Source of the DNA: Prorocentrum cordatum
Taxonomy: Eukaryota; Sar; Dinophyceae; Prorocentrales; Prorocentraceae
Reading direction: 5' to 3'
DNA: 64,000 bases
Assembly (NCBI GenBank): GCA_963575745.1
Contig: CAUYUJ010019899.1
Coordinates: forward strand, 104,631-168,630
Shown: positions 19,300-28,919 of the stretch, in pieces
Layout: each line of letters opens with the position of its first letter
Numbering within the stretch: position 1 is the first letter of the stretch
Made by a program: the position numbers and the translations under genes
Notes under the pieces: generated by a model
What the model saw: only the letters and a program-made list of their open reading frames with translations
Databases searched by the model: none
What the model was told of the DNA's origin: nothing

Positions 19300-19415
19300 C
19301 GTGCCACCCCTTTTCCCCCCCCCTTGTCTCTTCCCTCCTCCCTCCTCCTCCTCCTCCTCCTCCTCCTCCTCCTCCTCCTCCTCCTCCTCCTCCTCCTCCT
19401 CCTCCCCTTCCTTCA
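19300..19415. repeat. (CTC)n tract
   Basis: C/T-only from about 19303, clean CTC from 19343 to 19405. Confidence 0.94.
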
Positions 19416-19734
19416 CCCGTTTTAGGGGCAGCGCCAACTGCACGAGGCAGGCAAGGAAGACGTACCCCCAATGGGGGGTACATCGAAGACAGAGAGAGAG
19501 AGCGGGTATCGAGGGTCGGGTTCCCCATGTTGAGCGACAGGCGAGCCAACAAGAACGAACAGTCTGAAAGTGTTGCTGTTGTTGGTGCGTTGCTTGTGTT
19601 GGATGAGGCGGACTTGAGCGCGCGGGGAATCCCAGCTGACCCCCAGCAGTTCCCTAAGGGGGCCCTTCGGCCCCTCGCCCTGGGGATCTGTTTGGGCTGC
19701 TGGAACGCCAAGAACTCAGTTGGAGCCCGCTGGG
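19416..19734. other. Unique stretch without an identified gene
   Basis: One + strand frame (19480-19740) has ordinary protein-like composition (RANKNEQSESVAVVGALL...) but runs directly into the minisatellite, has no start context and no recognised domain. Confidence 0.3.
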
Positions 19735-21200
19735 ACCACCACGGACCCCTCAGGATCCCGAAGGATCCCCAGGGACTATTGAGGATGCTTGGGGCCACCA
19801 GGAGTTTTTCAGGAATCCGAAGGGATCCTTTAGGAACCCCGAAGGACCACCAGGAATCCCGAGGGATGCCCAGGAATCCGCAGGAATCCTGTGGATTCGC
19901 AGGGGCTCCTGGCGATTATTTGGGGGTTCCTGTGGATGTCCCTGGAGTCCTCGCGTCTCCGGGCAATGCTTAGCGATCCCTGAAAATCCGATGGGCCCAA
20001 GGGGTTCCAGGGAATCCGCTGGGGATCCCCACGGATGCCCAACTACTCCTACGAAGTTTTGTGGGTCCCTGTGAACTCTCATGGGCTCCCAGAGATTACT
20101 GGGGATCTCGATGGGTTCCTGTGGGTTGCTGAAGTGTGCATGATGGGCTCTTGGGGATCCTGATGGGCTCCAGCGGATTCTATCGGTTCCCAAAAACTTC
20201 CAGAGAACCCCAAAGGACCCCAGAGGATTCCATAGGGCGCCATCGGATTCCAAAGCATTCCAGGCGATTCCTAAGGATTCCCCAGTGGTCCGAGGGATTC
20301 TTACAAGTTCCCATGGACCTCACTGGATTCCGAAGGAATTTCACGGATTCCAGAGGACCCCGTGTGACCCCCAGAGACTTCAGAGGATTCCAGAGGATCA
20401 AGATGGTTTCTAACGGCTTCCTAAAGATTTCAAAGGGTTCCCAGAGATCCCAACTGATTCCAATTGTTCCCAGGGATCCAAAAGGATCCCAGAGAATTCC
20501 ACACGACCCCCGAGAATCCCAGAGGAACCAGAGAATTCCAGAGGATGTTTGAGATTCTTGAGGCTTACAGGGGATTCCAGAGGATTCCTGGGGAGATCCC
20601 ATTGGACTCGGGAGGATCCGAAGGGGATCCCATAGGATCCCATTGTATTTCCATAGATTCCACAGGGTCCCTAAGGATTCCGATTGGTTCCAAGAAGCGG
20701 GGGATTCCAGAAATGATTCCGACGCATTCCAATAGAACCCAGAGGATTACATTTGATCCCTAGCGATCCCAAAGGGTGTAAATGAACCCCAGGGGATCCC
20801 AAAGGATTGCAGAGGATCCCAAAGATTCCAATGGATCCCGAACGATTCCAGAAGATTCCAGAGGACCCACAGGGATGCCAAAGGGTTCCAAAGTACGCAA
20901 GCAGATTCTCGAGGATCCCTGTGTGTTCCTGTTTTTTTTTTCCAGAGGATTCCACATGATCCGTACGGACTTCAAGTTATTCGTCAGGGCCCCAAAGGAT
21001 TTCAAATGATTCCAGATGATCCCAAAGGACCCCAGAGGACCAAAGGATCCCAGACGATCCCAAAGGATCCCACCGAATTCCAGAGGATCCCCAGGGATCC
21101 CAGAGGATTCGGATGGATCCCCTGTGTGTTCTTGTGGATTCAATTGATCTTGTGACATTTTACTGGACCCCAGAGGATTCCAGAGGATCCCATCGGATGT
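19735..21200 (+). repeat. Minisatellite with strict 10-bp period, about 1.46 kb
   Basis: About 145 degenerate copies of CCAGAGGATT/C. Successive GGAT positions stay in 10-bp register for long runs, for example 20190-20420 and 21000-21200, while other bases vary. Because 10 is not a multiple of three, all frames give shifting Gly/Ser/Ile/Pro-rich translations. Not a gene. Confidence 0.92.
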
Positions 21201-21669
21201 GCATGTATCCTCTTCTGAGTGTTCTTGTCACTATTGTTCCTTCTACTCCGTCTAATGGTTCCCTGTTTCCTTCGCTGGTGATTCCTCCGATTTCCCTGTA
21301 TATCCTGATTATCCCCCCATCATCCTTGGCGTGCTCTCTGCTTACGCCTCCCTCTCCGTTCATCCTTTCTCCCCTCGTACCCACTCTGCTCCTGAGCAGC
21401 GTTACCAGCATCCTGATTTGCCTCATCCATTTCTGCCGTTATCCTCTTGCTCCTCTGGCCAGCCCTCCCCATCTCCTCCCTCCTTCCTCCTCCACGTCCT
21501 CCCCAATTGGACCCTCCTCGTCATTACTATTAGTGTTTTCATTGATATCATTATTCTGATTAGTAGTATTCATATTAAGTATTATTAGTAGTAGTATTAT
21601 TATTACTACGACTACTACTAGTAGTAATACTATTGAATCGCTTCGCTCATTCCGCCGGCCCATTTCGCA
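21201..21669. other. A+T-richer spacer with short TAG/TTA repeats
   Basis: 21200-21500 is pyrimidine-rich; 21540-21635 contains ATTAGTAGTAGTATTATTAT-type sequence and a TACTACGACTACTACTAG run. It borders the inner end of repeat D2. No gene. Confidence 0.5.
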
Positions 21670-22390
21670 TGACTGAGCCTCTTGGGGCCGCTGGGGGGCC
21701 TCTTCAGCGTCGCTTGGGGGCCTCCTGAGGGCCTCTTGGGGGCTTTTGGGGCCTCTCAGGGGCCTCTTGAGGCCTCCTGGGGGCTTCTTAAGGCCGAGGG
21801 CTCGAAGTTTTGTTTTGTGTTCCCCCTTTGGGGCATCGCTTGGGGCCCTCTTGGGCCCCTCTTGGGCCGTCTTGGATGCCTCTGGGGCCGTCTTGGAGCC
21901 CTCTTGGGCCATCTTGGGGCCTTCTTGGGAGCTTCTTGGGCCCTCTTGGGGCGATCTTGGGGGCCTCTTGGGCCGTCTTGGGGCGTCGGGAAGCCGAAAA
22001 GATGGACACGCCAAAATCTGCCCAAAACCTAAGGAAAAGTAATGAATTTTGCCTCTTGGGGCCCTCTGGGGAGTGCTCTTGGAGGCCTCTTGGGGCGTCT
22101 GGGGGCCATCTTGGGCGTCTTGGAACGATCGTGTGGCATCTCGGAGCACTCTTGAACCATCTTGGAGGGCTCTTGGCGGCCTCGTGGCCCTTCTTGGGAC
22201 TCTCTGGAGGGCCACGGGGGCGGCGCCCAGGAGGAAAACCATCTCTGACCCGACCCTGCCGGGGATCGCCCGGGGTACTTTTCGTCCGGGGACCCCCAGG
22301 GGCCGCCCCGCGCGCGCGAAGTAGAAGTATTATTTAGCAGTTACCGGGGATCTTAGCACGCCTCTGGCCCGTTGGGCCGGCGAATTATTA
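21670..22390 (-). repeat. Dispersed repeat D, copy 2 (full length)
   Basis: Reverse complement of 421-1125, with the same leader (ends GGCCCGTTGGGCCGGCGAAT at 22386) and the same periodic body of CTTGGGGCC units. The module around 21990-22030 matches 780-830. Comparing the two fixes the length at about 710 bp. A CT microsatellite abuts the leader side, as with copy 1. Confidence 0.75.
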
Positions 22391-22394
22391 TTAT

Positions 22395-22400
22395 TATCCT

Positions 22401-22436
<36 letters not shown>

Positions 22437-22440
22437 TTCG
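22395..22440. repeat. (TTA)n and (CT)n microsatellite
   Basis: ATTATTATTAT followed by about 30 bp of CT, flanking repeat D2. Confidence 0.9.
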
Positions 22441-22569
22441 CCTTGTCTCTATCCATCCACCTCCCCTCCTCCTCATCTGAGCCCTCCTCCTCGGCTGCCC
22501 CCCTTTCTCCTGCACCGGCCGCCGTGCCCGCCGCCCGTGGCGCAGCGACTGTCCCCGTGCTCGTCCTCC

Positions 22570-22830
22570 CCTCCGTGGCAGTTGCCCTTCGCCGCCGCCG
22601 CCGTCAGTCGTCCCGTGGTCACTTCCGCCTTTGCCGCCGCCGCCGCCGCCGTCGTCGTCTGCCTCCGTTGCCGTCCTCGTCCGTGCCGGTCGCCGTCGTC
22701 TGTCGCCGTCGTCTCCGCCGCCGCCGCCGTCGTCGTCATCGTCCGTTGCCGTCCTCGTCCGTGCCGTTCTCCGTCGTCTGCCGCCGTCGTCGTCCTCGCC
22801 GCCGCCGCCGCCCGTCGCCGGGAGCGGGAG
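22570..22830. repeat. CCG/CGT-rich imperfect triplet array
   Basis: Blocks of CGCCGC and GTCGTC alternate with CCGTGCCGTCCTCGTCCGTG-type units that recur about every 90 bp (22675, 22755). Confidence 0.75.
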
Positions 22831-23012
22831 CGGGAGGGGGGGAGGGGAGGGAGGGAGGGGGGGGAGGGAGGGAGGGAGGTAGGGAGGGGGGGGAGGGGGA
22901 GGGAGGGGGGAGGGGAGGGGGGGGGGGGAAGGAGAGGGAGGGGGGGAAGGAGAGAGGGAGGGGGGGGGGGGGGGGGGGGGGGGGGAGGGGGGGGATGGAG
23001 GAGGGGAGGGTA
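22825..23012. repeat. G-rich tract with long G homopolymers
   Basis: GGGAGGGAGGG and runs up to nearly 20 G (22965-22985) on the + strand. Several closely spaced G-runs meet the pattern for G-quadruplexes. Translations are poly-Gly/Arg. Confidence 0.93.
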
Positions 23013-23113
23013 GGGAGAGCAGAAGCGGCGCGCCAGCTCCTTCTCCTGGACGCCGAGCAGGCGGGAGCCCCCCACCCCGCCCTCTCTGCGGGCGGCCGGC
23101 GGGCGGCGGGGCG

Positions 23114-23560
23114 CCCGGCCATGCTCGCGTCGTTGGAAGGATCGCGACGGGAGGTCTTTGGCGTTTTTCGGCCCCCTTCTTCGCCTCCTCTCCCTTCTCC
23201 CTTCTCCCTTCTCCCTTCTCCCTTCTCCTTCTCCCTTCTCCCTCCCTCCTCCTCCTCCTCCTCCTCCTCCTCCTCTCCTCCTCCTCCTCCTCCCACTTCC
23301 CCATCCCTCCGCCTCCTCCTTCTTCTCCTCTCCCTTCCTCTCCCCCTCCTCTCCCCCCCCCCCTTTCCTCCTCCTCCTCCTCCTCCTCCTCCTCCTCCTC
23401 CTCCTCCTCCTCCTCCTCCTCCTCCTCCTCCGGGGGTGCCCTCGCCGGGCCTCGGGGCCGTCCAGAGACGCCCGAGGGCGAAGAAACGGGCCCCCGGGGG
23501 AGCGGGTCGGGGCTTCCAGGGGCGCCGCCTCGAAAACGTCAGGGCGTCGCACGTCCGGGG
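23114..23560 (-). mobile_element. TIR element C, copy 10, interrupted by a pyrimidine tract
   Basis: The right end of the family (CATGCTCGCGTCGTTGG, GACGGGAGGTCTTTGGCG) is at 23120-23175. The middle and left end resume at about 23430 (GGTGCCCTCGCCGGGCCTCG through GTCGCACGTCCGGGG). Between them lie some 255 bp of CCCTTCT, CTC and C-rich repeats absent from other copies. Confidence 0.75.
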
Positions 23561-23669
23561 TCGGGCCTCCCGAGGTCGTCTTGGAGGCTGCTTCCACGAC
23601 GAGCACGGCACCAGTCGCACGGCCCTGCGTCCCGCCGCCGCCTCCTCCCTCCTCCTGCCTCCTCCCTGC

Positions 23670-23711
23670 ACGGGGAGGAGGAGGAGGAGGAGGAGGAGGA
23701 GGAGGAGGAGG
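23670..23711. repeat. (GAG)n tract at the 5' junction of the LINE
   Basis: Twelve or so GAG triplets end directly against the spliced-leader sequence. Another GAG tract starts where the LINE seems to end (28745). Confidence 0.92.
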
Positions 23712-23733
23712 TCCGTAGCCATTTTGGCTCAAG
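23712..23733 (+). other. Dinoflagellate spliced-leader relic (22 nt)
   Basis: Exact match, with T as the variable first base, to the conserved dinoflagellate spliced leader: begins TCCGTAGCC, ends TTTTGGCTCAAG. In living cells this leader is added to mRNA 5' ends by trans-splicing. The base after AAG is G followed by C, so there is no GT donor and this is not an SL RNA gene. It is genomic evidence that a trans-spliced transcript was reverse-transcribed and integrated. Confidence 0.93.
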
Positions 23734-23897
23734 GCTCTAACCTGCCCCTGGGGTTAGATCCTTGGTCGAAGCCGGCGGGGAGGCCCGATCCTTCCCGAGG
23801 TCAGTCCTCGCACGCAACAGACGTGCGCCAAAGCACGCTCCGTTCCAGCTCTCGCGTTCAATTGCTGTGGGTGCTCATACTTTGTATTAGCGAGGCA

Positions 23898-24985
23898 ATG
23901 CACGCAGATGGCGGCGTCCCTGTTTCCGAAGCAGAACGCCAGGCGCTTGCTGCCATGCTGGAGGCAGCACCAACATTCCCGTCGCAACCTCGTGCTGGCA
24001 CTGGTGGTCCAGCTTCTCCTCAGGCTGATCGTGGCGCCCGCGGCAGATGGCGTGACCCCCAGCGCCCTGAGGATGGTCGAAGCAGGTCCCGCAGCTCAGA
24101 ATTCCAGGACCCAGACATGGACCTCAAGGCCTATGTCGACACAACTCGTGACGAGCTGCTGGCGTCCATCAATTCCATCCAGACATCCATCGGCTCCTTG
24201 GCGAATACGGACAAGGACACCTGTGGCAAGTGATCTAAGCAAGTTGAAGTTCGGCTCTCTGGACTGGAAAGGGAGCAGAAGGCCACCAACACAAAGGTCG
24301 ACCTGTTGGCCGCAAAGGTCAAGCACTTGGAGGAAAAGCTCGGCCTCATGCAGACAGAACGCCCTGAGGTGGTGGAAGAAGTCGCATCGCCGTCTTTCGA
24401 CAGGGCCCCCGATCCCACCATCCTGGTCATTCGGTCGAAGAACTACGCAACCAAGACAGCCGTGCAACAGTCAGTCGTGGCCCCAATCTTGGCGAAGAAC
24501 AATATGGCGGAGACGGATGCTGTGCTGGAGGGCGAGCCCGCTGGCAAACGCTTCACGCTTCGAGTTCAGGGTCAAAGGAACTACGCCGCGCGCAAGATCA
24601 ACCAGATCATCGGCAGTTTCAAGGTCAGTGCGCAGCAGTGGCAGACGTTCGCGACCACCGACGCCATGAGGGTGCAGTGCGAGTGCTACGTGTCCGCCGA
24701 CAAAAGCCCCGCCCAGGTCAAGCGAGAGATCCTCGCCAAGCAGATCAAACGTGTGCTTTCCTCTCTGTATCCACAGCATCATCTCCACATCAACAAGGCC
24801 AAGGGCGAAGTATCGCTTCAATGGAAACCTCTCGTTCGTGGTGTTCCGCGTGCTGGCAACGAGCTCCCTCATATCGAATATGCAGCTGAGAATCTGGCAT
24901 CCTTCCAGCTCATCAAGTCGGACATCGAGGAGGCCCTGGCCGAAATCCTCAGGCCGCCTGAGCCCGTTGCGTGGCAGGTTGAACC
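23898..24985 (+). pseudogene. LINE ORF1-like protein, broken by a stop
   Basis: First in-frame ATG after the leader is at 23898. The frame runs Ala/Arg/Ser-rich (to about residue 75), then helical, to a TGA at 24231-24233. Without the stop it continues in the same frame as a clear heptad-type coiled coil (VEVRLSGLEREQ... to LEEKLGLMQ, 24243-24353). A compact domain at 24420-24980 follows, containing KSPAQVKREILAKQIK. That motif recurs in the fragment at 45.0 kb. ORF1 proteins of non-LTR elements usually bind the element's RNA; that role is inferred from position and the coiled coil. Confidence 0.75.
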
Positions 24986-24999
24986 CGCTCTTCGCGGCG

Positions 25000-26256
25000 T
25001 GGAGCAGCTCCTCCTCGGGTCCTACTTCTCTGGTGGTGGGGACTTGGAATGCACAATCGCTGTTTCACTACAGGCCGCAGGTGAGATCCAGAAAGACCAA
25101 ATACATCAGATCCCTGTTGGGGTCAGGCTCGATTTGGGGGGTCCAGGAGCCCCGCGGTACCGAGGCTGAAATCAGAGATCTGCTGTGCCATCTACACCGC
25201 CCCGTCCAGGCCTTCTTCTCGCTCCACCCTCCGCCTTCTCATCCTGCTGGCGGGGTGATCACGTTCATCCCCGACTTTAAGCAGACGCACGGCTGCCAGC
25301 GACAGCCGACGATAGCGCCGATCGAGTTGGTCACCGCCCGAGCCTTGAATGTTCGAGTTTTGTTTCCAGGAGGTGTCTGGATTTCCCATTTCAACATTCA
25401 CAACCATGGGCTCAGTACTTCTCAGAGGCAGAAGATTCTAGAGGCTATCTCCCAGGACATCCTAGAGGCGTCCAAGGACCCCACCAAAGGTTTCGTGTTC
25501 GTAGGTGGTGACTTCAACTTCTCAGATGAGGCCCCCAGAGTGCTGCATGACTTCTCTCCGTGTTCCCCTTCGGCCCCCAGCCGTGCCCCCTCTCGCTCTG
25601 GAGGACCCTGGAGAACCGTCTTGGGGCAACTTGTTGAGATCGACGTTTCCGACCCTGCCCACTTCTGTGCAGCACAGGGGACTCTTGGGAAGCTGGATCG
25701 GATTTTTGCTTCAGCACCAGGATGGCGCATTACCCAGATGTGTACAGGAGCCCGCGTCCACGGCTACCCTGAGGCGCTTGCTAGGACGCGCATCTCCGCC
25801 CGAGTGGCTGCGAAGCCGCACGAGCAGAAGATGCATCAGGATATCTTCAAAAGGCCAGAGCATTCCAGGTTCATCGCTAAGGTGTTACAAGAAGCCGACG
25901 ATTCAGATTTATCGCCCCCTCTTCGAGTTGAATTTCATGAAAACCTGATGCACGAGGCCGCCAGATTTGCCCGAAACGCTATTCTCCGTGGAAAGCATCT
26001 TGACCCTCTCGCTCGATATCTAGCATGTCGTACTATCGCTCGAGCCGCATGGAATCAAGATATCGTTTTGGCCGAGAAGATAATGTACTCACACCCCTTC
26101 GGCAAGCAGTTTTTGTCGGTCGACGCGCACGCGCACATGATCACGGTGGTCGACCCCGTGAGTTTCAAGGCCGCCTCCGACGAGGCGCACCTCGCTACGT
26201 TCAATGCCGCCAGAGCCGAGGCCCGCAAAACAACTTCTGGACGAGGACCTGCCTGA
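25000..26256 (+). pseudogene. LINE endonuclease (EEP/APE-like) region
   Basis: Frame +1 relative to ORF1. EEP signatures appear in order: VGTWNAQSLF (Asn at 25048), WGVQEPRG (metal-binding Glu at 25147), GGVITFIPD, WISHFNIHNHG, FVGGDFNF (Asp 25510, Asn 25516) and LDRIFAS (25693). The usual terminal Ser-Asp-His is not seen; the corresponding place reads RISARVAA, so the nuclease is probably dead. In active elements this domain nicks target DNA to prime reverse transcription. The frame stops at 26254; coding resumes in another frame. Confidence 0.85.
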
Positions 26257-26348
26257 AAAAAGTCAGGGCTGAGATGGCCCGACGGATGCGTAGTCTCCAG
26301 GTTCGGTGCAAACTCTGGCCCCCGTTCGACCGCTAGTTGCAGCTCTGA

Positions 26349-28434
26349 GGGCTGGGGCTTGGCCCGAATCAAGTTGTTTCAGATTCCTCCAGTATACTGC
26401 ACGGGCTTGCTCGGCATTGGGGGCCGGCTTTTGCTAAGAAGGAGGTCGACAAGGCCGCAGCTTTCGCGCGCGCAGGGAGGTTTAAGCCAGAGGTTGACCT
26501 GAGTGGACTGCCACCGCCAACGAAAAGAGATATTTCCCGCTTCCTCGCCAGAGTCACCCCCAGCGCCCCTGGCCCTGATGAGCTTCCTTACGGAGCCTGG
26601 AAGCACCACCCCTCGGGCTCCAAGGTCCTCTCGGAGCTTTTGGATCGGACGTTGGCTGGCAATCCCCCTCTCTTCGGTTTTAACATCTTGAAGGGGGCCT
26701 TCTTGGTCAAGGGCGACGAGCCCGAGGACTCAGAGGCTGCGATCCGAGACCCGAGTGGAACCAGACCCCTGGTCTTGAAAAACACGGACTGCAATATTTT
26801 GACCTCGGTGTGCATTAGGCCGCTCACCCACAAACCGCCGTCATTTATTAATGGGTCCCAACGGGGTTTTACCCCAACCCGCAATTTCGGGGACAACATC
26901 ATCGAACTCGACACACAAGCTCGGGCCCCTTCCATGATGCCAGAAGTTCAGACACGTATGCCTGCCCTGCTGGCGTTCGACTACGGGCAGGCCTTCCCAT
27001 CGGTCTCACAGCACTGGATCTTCCTGATGCTGCGCACGCTCAGCCTGCCGCCGCCCCTGCACGCGTTCCTGGAAACGATATATTCCGAAGTCTCGTGTTG
27101 GGGTCAGATTGGGTCCACCGTTGTCTTTATGTGCATGATCGGATCAGGTATTATCCACGGCTGTCCTGCTACTCTCTACGCAGTCGCCTCTCACGCCGTC
27201 GCTGCCCACTTTGACTGGTTGCTAGAGAAACGCGGCCACGGACTAGCTCGTCCATGCGCAGATGATGTAGGTAGCGTAATTATACAGCTCAAACATCCTA
27301 GATATTTACATACTGTCTTTCGGGCGTCGAAACGGGTGGCCAATCTTACTCTGAAGCTCCCAAAGTGTAAACTAGTACCCCTAGTAGGTGAATGCACCCC
27401 AGAAGTGATCGCAGCGTACAAGACCTGGATTCAGGTCAATCTTCCAGCATGGCGCGAATTTCAGGTGGTGCCCAAACTTTTGTACCTCGGGATTTTTCTG
27501 GGCCCCTCGGCCGCGCCGTCCTCCTGGGACGCCCCCGTCGCGAAATGGCCCCTGAGGGCCGGCCAAATCTCCCGAGCTGGCACGCCTTCATCAGTTGCCG
27601 CGGCGATGTACGACAGCCGTGTTGCGTCATGTTTGGGATACGTCGCTCAGTTCTTTCGGACCCCAAAGTCTGTTCTCCCTCGTGAACACGCCATCTTTGC
27701 GGCTCTGTTTAAAATGCCCCACTGCTCTTTCTCTCGACAAGCTTTCTTTTCTCTTGAAAGCTGGGGAGGCCCCAAGCTTCGAAGTATATTTGCTCTCAGT
27801 CTTGCGTCTCTAATTCGATCGTCAATAAGCGCGTTCTCAGCTTGGCGCAGTTGCGTTGAGGTCCTCTCGGAGGCTGGAGTGCCCCTCTCCTTGGAAGATG
27901 TTGGGCGCCGCAGAAGGAGCCCATCCTTTTGGGCCGAGCCTCCGATTGCAGACACACTCGCAGACGCTTACCGTGGTTTTGTTTCAGACCCGAAGCTAGC
28001 TCCGATCGGAGCCCGCGCAGTACAGGCCGCTCTTGATTGCCAAGCTTCAGGTTCGAGGAAACTCCAGCGAGCTGCCTATAATGTGATTGTTTCCTCTGTG
28101 TTCCCTCCCTCCCTTGCTCCCTCCTTCGTGTCCCGCCTGCTCCACCTTCTCCCTCATGTACCTCCCGTTCGCATCAGAGGCATCGACTGGACTGCTGTGC
28201 AGACTGCTACCTTACAGTGCCCGCCAGCGTGGCGGCAGGCAGTCGTAAAAACGTTCGCTGGTGCCTGGGCCACTGACAGCCGATTTCAAGAGAATCGCCA
28301 GTGTATGTTTAATTGTCCGAATTGTGTTGACTCGCAAGCCCATCATCATTTCATCTGTCCAAGATTTTGGGGTACATTGGTTGAGTTTCAGGGCCACCCG
28401 TTACCAGACGACCCCATTGAAATATTAGTTTTTT
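26349..28434 (+). pseudogene. LINE reverse transcriptase with C-terminal Cys/His motif
   Basis: Open from 26349 after stops at 26334 and 26346 in the same frame; no local start, so it is the rest of the polyprotein. RT landmarks are APGPDELPYGAW (26560-26595), RPLVLKNTDCNI, QRGFTPTRNFGDNI, LLAFDYGQAFPSV (first catalytic Asp at 26979), SGIIHGCPATLYA, and CADD in place of YADD (Asp pair 27261-27266). The thumb and a long connector follow. At 28302-28369 CMFNCPNC...HHHFICPRFW is a zinc-knuckle-like motif typical of the C-termini of such elements. Catalytic aspartates are intact although the element is broken elsewhere. Confidence 0.9.
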
Positions 28435-28690
28435 TTGAACCCCTCTCCCACTTCGCTGTCCATCACTGTTGCAGCCTTTTACTTTTTCACTCTCGCCCAT
28501 CCCTGTCCTCATCCGCTCTCGTCCGATGCCGCTCGTGCTCTGATCCCCCAGCTCCGTTCTTCTATTCGTCGTGTTTTGCGCCCGCATACGTCGGCTACGG
28601 GCACCCGCAGAACTGCGGTTCCAGCCAGGCCGCCCCGCTCTTACAGCAGCAGCGGGAGTGGTTGTAGCAGCAGTAGCAGTAGTAGTAGAA
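28435..28690 (+). pseudogene. LINE polyprotein C-terminal tail, shifted frame
   Basis: After the T8 run the neighbouring frame reads SITVAAFYFFTLAHPC... and SSDAARALIPQLRSSIRR, more protein-like than the continuing frame. It then enters Ser codons from a CAG/GTA repeat. I read this as the true end of the RT protein, displaced by an indel in the homopolymer. Confidence 0.55.
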
Positions 28691-28744
28691 GCAGCAGTAT
28701 GAGTGTAGGCGATGAACCCGAACTTGTCCGATGGGTACGAGCGC

Positions 28745-28825
28745 AGGAGGAGGAGGAGGAGGAGGAGGAGGAGGGGGAGGAGGAGGAGAAGCGGGAGGAG
28801 GAGGAGGAGGAGGAGGAGGGTGAGG
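28745..28825. repeat. (GAG)n tract at the 3' junction of the LINE
   Basis: Purine triplets following GTACGAGCGC. Together with 23670-23711 it suggests the LINE landed in a pre-existing GAG microsatellite. Confidence 0.9.
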
Positions 28826-28919
28826 CGGCAGATGATCAGCAGAAGTACGTAGAGAAATCGCTCGCCGGTAGGATCGACGTGCAAGAACGCTGAACCAGAG
28901 GGCGCATTGAGCCACGTCA

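Larger units (their letters stand above)
23712..28744 (+). mobile_element. Non-LTR (LINE) retrotransposon, near full length, inactive
   Basis: Order: spliced leader, short 5' UTR, ORF1-like region with coiled coil, EEP endonuclease, reverse transcriptase, C-terminal Cys/His motif, then a CAG/GTA-rich tail (28640-28700). Both junctions lie against (GAG)n tracts, suggesting insertion into one, so a target duplication cannot be read. Damage: in-frame stop at 24231, frame changes near 25000 and 26230, stops at 26334 and 26346, and a frame change at a T8 run (28429-28436). The first frame change may instead be a natural ORF1/ORF2 overlap. Clade within non-LTR elements cannot be settled by eye. Confidence 0.9.

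Noticed and set aside
19735-21200. A CRISPR-like array or a repeat protein gene
   Set aside because: The units are 10 bp, degenerate and contiguous without spacers, and the period is not a multiple of three, so no frame encodes a regular repeat protein.
22443-23700. A long open frame running into the LINE ORF1 from upstream
   Set aside because: The upstream part is CGT/GGG/CTC repeat translation and covers element C. The LINE begins at the spliced leader (23712), with its first ATG at 23898.
23712-23733. An SL RNA gene
   Set aside because: The base pair after the leader is GC, not a GT donor. Coding sequence of a LINE follows, and no Sm-type or short-RNA context is seen.
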